From JAYPUA01 sp038133845 (lineage in GTDB: Bacteria; SAR324; NAC60-12), in contig JAYPUA010000014.1 of assembly GCA_038133845.1 (NCBI GenBank), forward strand, positions 8,348-72,347: a stretch of 64,000 nucleotides of DNA, written 5' to 3'. A model generated the notes under the pieces. The model ran no database searches. It was not told where the DNA came from and saw nothing but the letters and a program-made list of their open reading frames with translations. Within the stretch, counting starts at the first letter, position 1; every line of letters starts with the position of its first letter. Positions 21,422 through 29,818 of the stretch are shown here, in pieces. A program made the translations under genes and the position numbers.

Positions 21422-22294
21422 CTATGCGTCGAGATTCTTGCCGATCATCCGCATGAGGAAGATCGCAACGATATTGGCCAAAATGATAGCAATGACACCA
21501 CCGGCACTTCCCATTCCAACATCGAACTGTAACAACGAAGACACGTAAATCAGATAGGTAAGATTAGTCGTTGCGGTACCTGGTCCACCGTTTGTGGTGA
21601 CGAGAATCTCTGCAAAAATCGAGAGCAGGAAAATGGTCTGAATCAAGATCACGACCGTGATCGCTCGAGATAGGTGCGGAAGCATGATGTGCCAGAATCG
21701 GCTCAACCGATTTGCGCCATCCATCTCAGCCGCCTCAATCTGTTCCTGATCAAGCGATTGCAGTGCTGTGAAGAGAATCAGTGTGGCAAACGGGAGCCAT
21801 TGCCAACTGACAATGACGATGATTGAGGTGAGTGGGATCTGACCAAAAAAATCAATTGCTTCAAAGCCCAGGCCGGTTGCGATGCGCCCGAAGATTCCGT
21901 TCACTGGATTCATGAACATGTTTTTCCAGACAAGGGCGGAAACGGTAGGCATCACAAAGAAAGGTGCAATGACCATGACCCGAATAATCCCCTGCCCGAA
22001 CATGGGCCGATCCAGCAACAGAGCAAGCAGGATTCCTCCGATCACCGTAATCAAGAGGACACCCCCGACCAATAACAAAGTATTGATCATGGCCTCTTCG
22101 AAGCTGGGATCAGTGACAAACCAGTAGTAGTTTTCAGACCCCACAAATGGATTCCCACTTGGCGTGATCAGGTTGTATCTCAGAAACGAGAAATAGACTG
22201 TCAGCACAAGCGGTACGATCATCCAGCCCAGCAAAAGCAGTACGGCCGGTGAAATCATCATCCTCGCGGCGGCGCGGGAAGCTTTGGTTGCCAT
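21422..22294 (-). CDS. Polyol ABC transporter permease (MalF type)
   Basis: A 290-aa inner-membrane permease with an N-terminal segment (about 15-37) and five further hydrophobic helices. The EAA loop EQIEAAEMDGANRLSRFWHIMLPHL lies near residues 190-215. It forms the heteromeric channel with the MalG-type partner downstream. Upstream on the same strand lies the decayed duplication of the binding-protein gene, so the spacing between the binding-protein gene and this gene (about 620 bp) is unusually large for such operons. Confidence 0.93.
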   Translation of the reverse strand: MATKASRAAARMMISPAVLLLLGWMIVPLVLTVYFSFLRYNLITPSGNPFVGSENYYWFVTDPSFEEAMINTLLLVGGVLLITVIGGILLALLLDRPMFGQGIIRVMVIAPFFVMPTVSALVWKNMFMNPVNGIFGRIATGLGFEAIDFFGQIPLTSIIVIVSWQWLPFATLILFTALQSLDQEQIEAAEMDGANRLSRFWHIMLPHLSRAITVVILIQTIFLLSIFAEILVTTNGGPGTATTNLTYLIYVSSLLQFDVGMGSAGGVIAIILANIVAIFLMRMIGKNLDA

Positions 22295-22320
22295 GTGAAC
22301 AGTTGGGTCGAAATTATCAA

Positions 22321-22862
22321 GAAAGCAGGTCGATCTTCAGGGACCGGCTCGCACTCTTTAATCAAATCTTACTGGTGGTAGCCCGCTTTGGTCGTCTCAC
22401 GAAGGGCAAACTCTTGGCTGTTGGCCAAATCGGTTTCAACCGGGTTGAGAGCCTGCCAATGCTACAGCGTCTTGTTGCTCTGCGTGGTAGCCGGTTCCTT
22501 GGGAATCAGGAAGGCCACAAATTGTATACTGGTGCCAGGAACTGGGAGCAGGTTCAGCCGAGAAGACAGTGTCTTTGATACTGGCCACAAACGGGGCCGC
22601 TTTCAGCAGGCGTGGGGTCTCGTGAATGGGAGCACAAGCTCCGCTCGGAACCAACCCCTGGCCTTCGGTTTCACCAGCCTGCAAATACTTGCTTGAGACT
22701 CTCCATTTCAGGAAGTCTTTACAACGTCCGCTTTGGTGGAGCTTGCTGGGAGGACAAGGCCCAAGACCAACCGGCCCCTTTTGCAGTTGCCCGCTTGGGG
22801 GCCTGGAAGAAATTGGTCTTGTCAGCAACTGGAGGAGTTGACTGGACTGCGAACGTCATTCG
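22321..22862 (-). pseudogene. Decayed tandem copy of the binding-protein 3' end and terminator
   Basis: This stretch aligns with 22866-23430, the last 170 or so codons of the binding-protein gene plus its terminator. Matching blocks in order on the plus strand include CTCACGAAGGGC, TTGGCTGTTGGCCAAA, GAGAGCCTGCCAATGC, GGAAGTCTTT and GCGAACGTCATTCGC. Part of the reading frame still spells KDFLKW, GETEG, RLLKAAPF, ASIKD and ALAGSQ, but frameshifts and substitutions break it and there is no start. Even the terminator is copied in degenerate form at about 22325-22358. It is a tandem segmental duplication followed by decay and is not expected to make a protein. Confidence 0.93.
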
Positions 22863-22865
22863 CGC

Positions 22866-22897
22866 AAGAAAAACGGGCCGACCCTCAGATCGGCCCG
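22866..22897 (-). terminator. Intrinsic terminator after the binding-protein gene
   Basis: On the minus strand an 8-bp perfect stem CGGGCCGA/TCGGCCCG with an 8-base loop is followed at once by TTTTTCTT. It begins 15 bases after the binding-protein stop. In importer operons such a site raises binding-protein mRNA relative to the permeases by partial termination. Confidence 0.9.
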
Positions 22898-22911
22898 CAT
22901 TCTTTGAGACC

Positions 22912-24252
22912 TTACTTGTAGTAACCCGCCTTGGTCATCTCACGAAGGGCGAACTTTTGGCTGTTGGCCAAAGCAGTTTCAATCGATTGAGAGCCTGCCA
23001 ATGCAGCAGCTACTTGCTGTCCTACGTAGTTGCCGATTCCCTGGAACTCAGGAATGGCGACAAACTGAACACCGGTGTAAGGAACCGGCAACAGGGAGGG
23101 ATCTGCAGGGTCCACCGAGAAGATGGCGTCTTTGATGCTGGCCGCAAACGGTGCCGCTTTCAGCAGACGTGGGTCCTCGTGAATGGAGGCACGAGTTCCA
23201 CTTGGAACCGCCACCCAGCCTTCGGTTTCACCCACCATCTGGAAGTACTCTTTCGAGGTCCCCCATTTCAGGAAGTCTTTGGCAACGTCCGCTTTGGTGG
23301 AGCTTGCCGGGATCGCCAGGGCCCAAGACCAGAACCAACCGGTTCCTTTTGCAGTGGCCTGCTTCGGGGCCTGGAAGAAGTCGGTCTTGTCAGCGACAGA
23401 GGAGTTGGCTGGGTTGCGAACGTCATTCGCAGCGGAAGTCGCGTCAATCCAAGTGGCACACTTGCCGTCCTTGAACAGGGCACGGTTTTCATTGTGACCG
23501 TTTCCGGTTGCTCCCGGAGGTCCGTAGTTGGTCATCAGATTCACGTAGTACTCGATTGCAGCGTTCCACTCAGGAGAGTCCAGCTGCGGCTGCCATTTTT
23601 CGTCGAACCAGCGAGCACCAAAGGCATTTGCAAGCGTTCCAACAAAAGCCATGTTCTCTCCCCAGCCAGCCTTACCACGCTGACAGGTGCCGTAGATGCC
23701 GTTTTCCGGGTCATGGACCTTGGAAACCATGTCGGCAAACTCTGTATAGGTGATCTGCTCCTTGGGAATGGAGATCCCCGCCTTTTTGAAGACATCCGTA
23801 CGGTAATACGTAAAGGATGTTTCCGAATACAGCGGAACCGCATAAAGGTTGCCGTTTGCCGACAAGCCATTTCTTACGAGCTGAAAGATGTCGTTGACAT
23901 CATAACCCGCATCATCTCCAAAATCATTCAGTGAGGTCAGCCAGCCGTTGGCTCCCCAAATCGGGGTCTCGTAAGCACCAATGAACATGATGTCAAAAGA
24001 ACCCCCATTGGTTGCGATGTCCTGAGTCGTTCGCTGACGAAGGACATTTTCCTCAAGCACCACCCAGTTGATCTTGTTGCCTGTAGCCTGCTCCCACTTC
24101 GGGGCCAGCTTCTGCATCACGATCATGTCGTTGTTATTGACTGTGGCGATAGTGATCTCCTCCGCGGTGACGGTCGTGGAGGCAACTGAAGCCACTGCCA
24201 AGCCGGCGACAAGGCCAGCAAATGTTTTGGTCAGCTTGGATATGCGACGCAT
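22912..24252 (-). CDS. Polyol ABC transporter periplasmic binding protein
   Basis: 446 aa, extracellular solute-binding protein family 1. An N-terminal signal peptide (RRISKLTKTFAGLVAGLAVA, cleavage near the VTAEE junction around residue 30) leads to EEITIATVNNNDMIVMQKLAPKWEQ. The protein is full length for the SmoE/MtlE type (about 435-450 aa). It starts at ATG 24252 behind GGAGAAG. It captures a hexitol, probably sorbitol, mannitol or galactitol, in the periplasm; the cassette, not binding residues, supports that substrate range. It is the first gene of the operon and is followed by a strong terminator and a decayed copy of its own 3' part. Confidence 0.92.
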   Translation of the reverse strand: MRRISKLTKTFAGLVAGLAVASVASTTVTAEEITIATVNNNDMIVMQKLAPKWEQATGNKINWVVLEENVLRQRTTQDIATNGGSFDIMFIGAYETPIWGANGWLTSLNDFGDDAGYDVNDIFQLVRNGLSANGNLYAVPLYSETSFTYYRTDVFKKAGISIPKEQITYTEFADMVSKVHDPENGIYGTCQRGKAGWGENMAFVGTLANAFGARWFDEKWQPQLDSPEWNAAIEYYVNLMTNYGPPGATGNGHNENRALFKDGKCATWIDATSAANDVRNPANSSVADKTDFFQAPKQATAKGTGWFWSWALAIPASSTKADVAKDFLKWGTSKEYFQMVGETEGWVAVPSGTRASIHEDPRLLKAAPFAASIKDAIFSVDPADPSLLPVPYTGVQFVAIPEFQGIGNYVGQQVAAALAGSQSIETALANSQKFALREMTKAGYYK

Positions 24253-24600
24253 TTTCTTCTCCGTTGATCAGTTATGGCTTTCTGCACAAGAAAATTCCCA
24301 TGCCTTCAAGCCAAGGGTTAGGACCTGTTGGTGCCCCTTTGAACTTAAAGGGACGATCAATCGTAAGTGGAGATAGCTGGGTAAATGGCAGCTATGATCA
24401 CCAACGATTAATTGCTCACCAACTCTACAGGGGATGAGAAAATCTTGTCAAGCAAAAATTTCATCTCGGTTTTGGGCCGTTCAACGGGTTTCTGCTTACG
24501 CATTGCGGAAAGTTCGTTTACACTACGTTCCCAATCGACCCCTGGCGCTTTCTCTGCAGAAACACACGGGGCCTCAAGACCTCTGAACGGACATTGAAAA
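24253..24600. promoter_or_regulatory. Divergent control region between polyol operon and deoC
   Basis: About 350 bases without a gene. On the minus strand a perfect -35 TTGACA (24451-24446) and TAGAGT (24427-24422) are 18 bases apart, a good sigma-70 promoter for the polyol operon. Just downstream of it TTGGTGA occurs twice about 20 bases apart (around AGCAATTAATCG), a possible regulator site. No transcription factor gene of the operon lies in the window. I found no clear promoter for deoC on the plus strand. Confidence 0.5.
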
Positions 24601-25560
24601 ATGGAGACAACACCGCTGCGCAACCCCATAGGCGAACTGGATCTGGAGTGGGTGTCAGGGCTTCGCGTCAACCGCAGCGCCTCGGAGCGTCGAGCCGCAA
24701 CGCTAGGAACGCGCCGCAGCGTGAAGAAGCAGTGGCAGGCAGCGTGGCTGCTCAAGGCGATCGCCTGCATGGACCTGACAACCCTTTCCGGCGATGACAC
24801 CCCGGACCGCGTGAGACGCTTGTGCGCCAAGGCTCGTCGTCCGCTACGTGAAGACCTGGTCCGGAGCCTGGGGATTGAGTCGCTGAACCTGAAGGTCGGG
24901 GCGGTGTGCGTCTATCACGCGTTTGTGGAGACGGCGGTCCGGGCCTTGGAAGGCTCAGGCGTTCCGGTGGCGGCGGTCTCCACCGGGTTCCCTCATGGAC
25001 TGAGCCCGCTTCCTGTGAAGCTCGCAGAGATCCGGGCCTCGGTGGAGGCCGGGGCTCGGGAGATTGACATCGTGATTACGCGCTCACATGTGCTGACCGG
25101 TAACTGGCAGGCGCTGCATGACGAGGTGTCAGCCTACCGAGAAGCTTGTGGAGAGGCGCACCTGAAGACCATTCTGGGCACCGGAGACCTGGGAACCCTC
25201 CGGAATGTGGCGCGAGCGAGCGCGGTCTGTCTGCAGGCCGGAGCAGATTTCATCAAGACCTCCACCGGGAAAGAGTCCGTGAACGCCACCCTCCCGGTGA
25301 GCCTGACCATGGTCCGGATGATCCGCGAACACGAAGAGCGCACCGGCTTCCAAGTTGGCTTCAAGCCGGCAGGAGGCATCCGGACCGCCAAGCAGGCGCT
25401 GGAGTGGCTGATTCTGATGAAAGAGGAGCTGGGCGGTCCCTGGCTCACCCCGGAACTGTTTCGCTTTGGGGCCAGCGGACTGCTGACCGACATCGAGCGC
25501 CAGCTGGAACACCACGTTACCGGACGCTACGCGGCCGCCCACCGTCAGCCTGCGGCCTGA
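24601..25560 (+). CDS. deoC: Deoxyribose-phosphate aldolase
   Basis: 319 aa. It cleaves 2-deoxyribose 5-phosphate to glyceraldehyde 3-phosphate and acetaldehyde in deoxynucleoside breakdown. The Schiff-base lysine is in FIKTSTGKE, the second active-site lysine in VGFKPAGGIRT, and the first active-site Asp in the MDLTTLSGDDT region. The family range is 220-260 aa; this one has an N-terminal extension of about 50 residues, basic and helical (ERRAATLGTRRSVKKQWQAAW), as in the longer E. coli-like group. It heads a plus-strand run divergent from the polyol operon. Confidence 0.95.
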   Translation: METTPLRNPIGELDLEWVSGLRVNRSASERRAATLGTRRSVKKQWQAAWLLKAIACMDLTTLSGDDTPDRVRRLCAKARRPLREDLVRSLGIESLNLKVGAVCVYHAFVETAVRALEGSGVPVAAVSTGFPHGLSPLPVKLAEIRASVEAGAREIDIVITRSHVLTGNWQALHDEVSAYREACGEAHLKTILGTGDLGTLRNVARASAVCLQAGADFIKTSTGKESVNATLPVSLTMVRMIREHEERTGFQVGFKPAGGIRTAKQALEWLILMKEELGGPWLTPELFRFGASGLLTDIERQLEHHVTGRYAAAHRQPAA

Positions 25561-25672
25561 AATCAAAAGGAACCTTGGGGACTCTTCCCAATCTTTGGGG
25601 AGCGATGCCCCGCTGTTTCGGGGAGAATGCTTCCCGAAACCCTCAACGTCAACGTTCTGCCAGGAGCACCTC

Positions 25673-26083
25673 ATGAGTTCAACATCCGGGCGATGCCTGT
25701 GTGGCGCCGTTACCTTTGAAGTGACCGGAGAGCCGGCGATGCAGGGCAACTGCCACTGCCTCGACTGCAAACGTGCCACGGGTGCCGGCTTCGCCACCAT
25801 TGCCTTCTTCAAGGAGGGGCAGTTCCAGCTGCTCTCCGGAACCCCAAAGTCCTTTGCGCACACCGCAGATAGCGGAAGCGAGATGAGCAAGTCGTTCTGT
25901 CCGGACTGCGGATCCCTGCTCTTCGGGAGCAACTCCAGCCGGCCCGGCGTGATCTCGGTCTACGCGGGCTCCCTGGAGGCTCCGGAGTGGCTCAAGCCGC
26001 AGTTCAACGTCTGGACGGTCCGGGCGTGGTCTTGCTCCACAATCGATCCAACGCTCAACAACTTTGAGAAGGGGCGTCAGTGA
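25673..26083 (+). CDS. GFA-family (CENP-V/Gfa domain) zinc protein
   Basis: 136 aa. The start ATG 25673 follows an AGGAG ribosome-binding site, and the in-frame extension upstream looks non-coding. The Gfa domain zinc ligands are present: GRCLCGAVTF, NCHCLDCKRATG and FCPDCGSLLF. The founding member was described as a glutathione-dependent formaldehyde-activating enzyme, but most homologues have no proven reaction. It sits 112 bp after deoC and 32 bp before larB. Confidence 0.85.
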   Translation: MSSTSGRCLCGAVTFEVTGEPAMQGNCHCLDCKRATGAGFATIAFFKEGQFQLLSGTPKSFAHTADSGSEMSKSFCPDCGSLLFGSNSSRPGVISVYAGSLEAPEWLKPQFNVWTVRAWSCSTIDPTLNNFEKGRQ

Positions 26084-26115
26084 AGGCAACTCGAGCCTGA
26101 TGTGGAGGGCGTGTC

Positions 26116-26868
26116 GTGAACCCTGAAGAGGCGCTCCGCCTGCTTGAACAGGTGGCTGCCGGACAGTTGGCTCCACCGGAGGCGCTGGGAAAATTGCGCG
26201 CGTTCCAGGTGGAGACGCTGGGGTTTGCCGAGGTGGATCACCACCGCGAGTTGCGCAAGGGCTTTCCGGAGGTGATCTACTGTGAGGGCAAGACCGAAAC
26301 GCAGGTTGCGGAGATTCTGGTTTCGCTGAACAGGGCCAGCCCGCACTCTTCCATTCTGGGAACTCGCGCGACTCCGGAGCAGTACGCCGCAGCAAAACGG
26401 CGCCTCCCGGAGGTGGGCTACTGCGAGGTTTCGCGCTGCCTCTTCCTGGATCGCACCACAGAAGACTCCTTGCTGGGCGATGTGCTGCTGATCAGTGCTG
26501 GGACTACGGATCAGCCGGTGCTCTGGGAAGCCTGGCACACCGCGAGGCTCACGGGCAGCCGAACCGAGGTCATTGAAGACCTCGGGGTGGCCGGACTGCA
26601 GCGCATTGTCCAGAGGCATGAGCGGCTCCTGCAGGCCCGGGTGATCGTGGTTGCTGCCGGAATGGAGGCCGCCCTCCCGACCGTCATCGCGGGGCTGGTC
26701 GGCTGCCCGGTGATCGGCATCCCCACCTCGGTGGGCTACGGGACGGCGTTTGGAGGCGTCACTGCGCTGCTCGGAATGTTGAACAGTTGCGCCTCCAACC
26801 TCTGTGCGGTGAACATCAACGCCGGCTTCCGGGCCGGATTTCTCGCCAGCTTGATCAACAGGCCCTGA
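26116..26868 (+). CDS. larB: Nickel-pincer cofactor synthesis carboxylase/hydrolase LarB
   Basis: 250 aa. LarB carboxylates and hydrolyses nicotinic acid adenine dinucleotide to give pyridinium-3,5-dicarboxylate mononucleotide. The C-terminal AIR-carboxylase-like (PurE) domain is visible in LISAGTTDQPV, VVAAGMEAALPTVIAGLVGCPVIGIPTSVGYG and NSCASNLCAVNINAGF. The N-terminal half is typical of the family. GTG 26116 is the start that fits the family N-terminus. The stop overlaps the larC start (TGATG), so the pair is translationally coupled. Confidence 0.95.
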   Translation: MNPEEALRLLEQVAAGQLAPPEALGKLRAFQVETLGFAEVDHHRELRKGFPEVIYCEGKTETQVAEILVSLNRASPHSSILGTRATPEQYAAAKRRLPEVGYCEVSRCLFLDRTTEDSLLGDVLLISAGTTDQPVLWEAWHTARLTGSRTEVIEDLGVAGLQRIVQRHERLLQARVIVVAAGMEAALPTVIAGLVGCPVIGIPTSVGYGTAFGGVTALLGMLNSCASNLCAVNINAGFRAGFLASLINRP

Positions 26869-28046
26869 TGCACCTCCACGTCCACTGCACCTCCGGAATC
26901 AGCGGAGACATGCTCGTTGGCGCATTTCTCGACCTCGGCCTGCCCTGGGAACACCTGCAAGCCAGCCTGAACGGCCTGGCGCTGGAGGGCTGGCGCATCC
27001 GGCACCAGCAGGTTCGGAAGGGAGGTCGGGATGCGGTGCAGTTTCAGGTCGAGTGGGAGGAGCAGACCCGGCACCGCCACCTCCGGGACATCCTGGAAAT
27101 TTTACAGCGTTCAAAGCTTCCGGAGCCTGTTCAACGGGTCGCCATCGACCTCTTCCGAACCTTGGGAGAGGCCGAAGCGCAGGTGCATCAGGTACCGCTG
27201 GAGCAGGTGCACTTTCACGAGGTGGGCGCGGTGGACACGATTGTGGACATCACGGCCATTGCTGTGGCGCTTGACTACTGGAAGATCCGGAGCGTGACCT
27301 CGACCCCTGTGGTGGAAGGTCTCGGCTCGGTGCGCTACTCCCACGGGACCACCGAGTTGCCGGTTCCGGCAGTACGTGCTCTCCTGGCCGATGCCTCCTG
27401 GCACCGGATTCCACTGGATTCGGAGCTGGTCACTCCCACCGGTGCGGCATTTCTCAACCGCTGGGTGTCTGCCTACACCGAGCTTTCTCCGCTGCTGAAA
27501 CCTGCAGGGGGCGTGGGCTGCGGATCCAAGGACTTTGAGCATCCGAACGTGCTGGAGCTGCAGCTTGGAGACCAGCTGCTGGAGTCGGAAACCCTGCTGC
27601 GTCTGGAGACCAACCTGGACGATGTGAGCCCTCAGATCCTGGCGAGCTGCCTGAAGCTCGCCTTGCAGGAAGGCGCGCTGGATGCCTGGGCCTCTCCGGT
27701 GTGGGGGAAGAAGGGGCGGTTGGGACAGCAGCTGGTGCTGCTCTGCACCGAGCCGAATCGTGATGCGCTGATCCGCTGGATGATGAAACAGGCGGGCACT
27801 TACGGGGTGCGCGTGGTTCCGGTCTCTCGGTTGAAACTTCTCTCTCAACATGAACACTTTCCGAGCGAGTGGGGCCCGGTCTCGGTCCGGACGGGACAGC
27901 TGGGAGACGAACTGCTGCACTGGAAACCCGAGCATGATGACGTGGAGCGTATCGCCCAGGAGACGGGAGAAAGCATGCTCTGGGTTGAGGCGCGCATCCG
28001 GGAGGCCTGGGGAAGCCGCATCCGGAAGCATGGAAAGGACACATGA
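26868..28046 (+). CDS. larC: Nickel-pincer cofactor nickel insertase LarC
   Basis: 392 aa. LarC inserts nickel into the dithio-pincer nucleotide using CTP. The start ATG 26868 overlaps the larB stop and begins MHLHVHCTSGISGDMLVGAFLDLG, the typical LarC N-terminus. VHFHEVGAVDTIVDI and PTGAAFL in the middle and the C-terminal ETNLDDVSPQILA domain are all present in one unbroken frame. In Lactobacillus plantarum the gene is split into larC1/larC2 by a programmed frameshift; here it is continuous. The stop overlaps larE by 4 bp (ATGA). Confidence 0.95.
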   Translation: MHLHVHCTSGISGDMLVGAFLDLGLPWEHLQASLNGLALEGWRIRHQQVRKGGRDAVQFQVEWEEQTRHRHLRDILEILQRSKLPEPVQRVAIDLFRTLGEAEAQVHQVPLEQVHFHEVGAVDTIVDITAIAVALDYWKIRSVTSTPVVEGLGSVRYSHGTTELPVPAVRALLADASWHRIPLDSELVTPTGAAFLNRWVSAYTELSPLLKPAGGVGCGSKDFEHPNVLELQLGDQLLESETLLRLETNLDDVSPQILASCLKLALQEGALDAWASPVWGKKGRLGQQLVLLCTEPNRDALIRWMMKQAGTYGVRVVPVSRLKLLSQHEHFPSEWGPVSVRTGQLGDELLHWKPEHDDVERIAQETGESMLWVEARIREAWGSRIRKHGKDT

Positions 28047-28930
28047 ACCACACGAACCTCTGGAGCCGGCTGGAGTCTGTCCTGAACGGTCCGTCCCTCC
28101 GGGTAGTCGCCTGCAGCGGAGGGGTGGACAGCTTGTTGCTCGCCACGGTTGCTCATCGGTTGGACGCAGGAAGGACGCAGGTCGCCCACGCAGTCGGGCC
28201 TGCAGTCCCGGAGGCAGCAACCCGCAGGGTGCAGCGCTGGGCGGCTCAGGAGAATTGGGATCTGCAGTTGGTGAATGCCGGAGAGTTTGAGGATCCGCAG
28301 TATCTGGCCAACCCGGTGAACCGCTGCTTCTACTGCAAAAGCCACCTCTACCAGTCCCTTGGTCGAATCCGAGACGTGCTGGATCCCTCCGGAGTCCTGA
28401 TGAGCGGCACCAACACGGACGACCTGCAGGAGTTTCGTCCTGGACTCCAAGCCGCGGAGTTGGCGCAGGTTCGGCATCCCTTTGTGGAGGCGCAGTTCAG
28501 CAAGACACAGATCCGCGAGCTGGCCCGGGAGATGGGCCTGCCTTTTGCGGAGCTGCCGGCCTCTCCATGCCTGGCCAGCCGCCTCTATACTGGAACTCCG
28601 GTCTCGGCACCGGTGCTGGAGGTCATCGACTGGGCCGAGTCGCTGATTCGAGAACGCACCGGGTGGAATGTGGTCCGGTGCCGTGTCCAGCAGGACGTGA
28701 TGCGCATCGAGGTGGAGGCTCCGAGCGCGTTTGTGGAGTTCCCCGAACTGCTGGAGGAGGTCGCCGCCCGAGCGCGTCGCTCTCCCGCCATCCGGCACGT
28801 CGAGATCGACTCGGAACCCTACCGCTCCGGGCGGGCCTTTGTCCCACCGAACCCCCTTGAGGCTGAGGCGTCAGGGCACACGCGACTTTCTCGCGCAATG
28901 AGAGAGTCTGCAGACTTCAAACCCGCATGA
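28043..28930 (+). CDS. larE: Pincer cofactor sulfur transferase LarE, three-cysteine type
   Basis: A 295-aa PP-loop ATPase that adenylates and thiolates the pincer nucleotide. The pyrophosphatase loop VACSGGVDSLLLA is at about residues 17-30. Two cysteines lie in NRCFYCKSHLY and a third in ASPCLASRLYTGTPV. The last is the position of the sacrificial cysteine in L. plantarum LarE. Homologues with all three cysteines bind a [4Fe-4S] cluster that carries the transferable sulfide (from memory of the literature), so this one is probably catalytic rather than sacrificial. No larA is in the window; its racemase or epimerase partner must be elsewhere. Confidence 0.94.
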   Translation: MNHTNLWSRLESVLNGPSLRVVACSGGVDSLLLATVAHRLDAGRTQVAHAVGPAVPEAATRRVQRWAAQENWDLQLVNAGEFEDPQYLANPVNRCFYCKSHLYQSLGRIRDVLDPSGVLMSGTNTDDLQEFRPGLQAAELAQVRHPFVEAQFSKTQIRELAREMGLPFAELPASPCLASRLYTGTPVSAPVLEVIDWAESLIRERTGWNVVRCRVQQDVMRIEVEAPSAFVEFPELLEEVAARARRSPAIRHVEIDSEPYRSGRAFVPPNPLEAEASGHTRLSRAMRESADFKPA

Positions 28931-28942
28931 GGAAACGCAAGC

Positions 28943-29809
28943 ATGACGATTGAAAAGCGAAAGTTTGGCCGAACCGGTCACATGAGTTCAGCCGTTCTCT
29001 TTGGAGGTGCGGCCTTGGGAGGAGTTGACCAGTCCACGGCCGACCAGGTGCTTGACCTGCTCTTTGAGCATGGCATCAACCACATCGACACAGCCGCAAG
29101 CTACGGAGATTCGGAGAAGCGGATTGGCCCTTGGATGAAGCGCCACCGCAAGCAGTTCTTTCTGGCAACGAAGACGGGCATTCGCGATTACGCCGGCGCC
29201 AGGCAGCAGATCCACGAGTCGCTGGACAAGCTCTGTACCGACCACGTGGACCTGATTCAGTTGCACGCCCTCATTCATCCGGACGAGTGGGAACAGGCTC
29301 TCTCGGCAGGTGGAGCGCTGGAGGCGTGCATCGAAGCCCGAGAGGCCGGGCTGGTCAAGTACATCGGAGTGACGGGTCACGGCTGGAACGTGGCGACCAT
29401 GCACAAGCGCAGCCTCGGACGGTTCAACTTCGACTCGGTGCTGATGCCCTGGAACTACTTCGCGGCACAGCATGAAACCTACGGTCCGGACTTTATGGAA
29501 ACCTGGGAACTCTGCAAGGAGCGCAACTTGGCGGTGCAGACCATCAAGTCGATTGCCCGGGGGCCTTGGGCGGCAAATGCCGAGAAGAACCGGACCACCT
29601 GGTATCAGCCTCTGGAGCAGGAGAAGGATATCCAGCGTGCGGTCAACTGGCTGCTCTCTTACGACGGGTTGTTTCTCAACTCGGTTGGAGATGTGAACCT
29701 CCTGCCCTCCGTGCTCAAGGCGGCAGACAACCGGGGCAAGCGGCCGTCCAGGAAGCAGATGGAGGACCTGAGTGAGCGCATGGGCTTCTCCAGCATCTTC
29801 GGACTCTGA
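28943..29809 (+). CDS. Aldo/keto reductase
   Basis: A 288-aa TIM-barrel NADPH-dependent oxidoreductase. The catalytic tetrad is in place: Asp and Tyr in HIDTAASYGDSE, Lys in FLATKTG and His in IQLHAL. It is a short member of the general-stress/YdhF/Tas-like group and lacks the long C-terminal loop of mammalian AKRs. A GAGGAAACG ribosome-binding region precedes the ATG, 12 bp after larE. The substrate is unknown. It sits between cofactor and amino-sugar genes, so a role with a sugar or hydroxyacid aldehyde is possible but unproven. Confidence 0.9.
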   Translation: MTIEKRKFGRTGHMSSAVLFGGAALGGVDQSTADQVLDLLFEHGINHIDTAASYGDSEKRIGPWMKRHRKQFFLATKTGIRDYAGARQQIHESLDKLCTDHVDLIQLHALIHPDEWEQALSAGGALEACIEAREAGLVKYIGVTGHGWNVATMHKRSLGRFNFDSVLMPWNYFAAQHETYGPDFMETWELCKERNLAVQTIKSIARGPWAANAEKNRTTWYQPLEQEKDIQRAVNWLLSYDGLFLNSVGDVNLLPSVLKAADNRGKRPSRKQMEDLSERMGFSSIFGL

Positions 29810-29818
29810 GGCGCGTCG

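Noticed and set aside
22612..23934. 440-codon plus-strand frame over the binding-protein gene
   Set aside because: It crosses the terminator and both copies of the duplication; the minus strand encodes the real signal peptide and binding protein.
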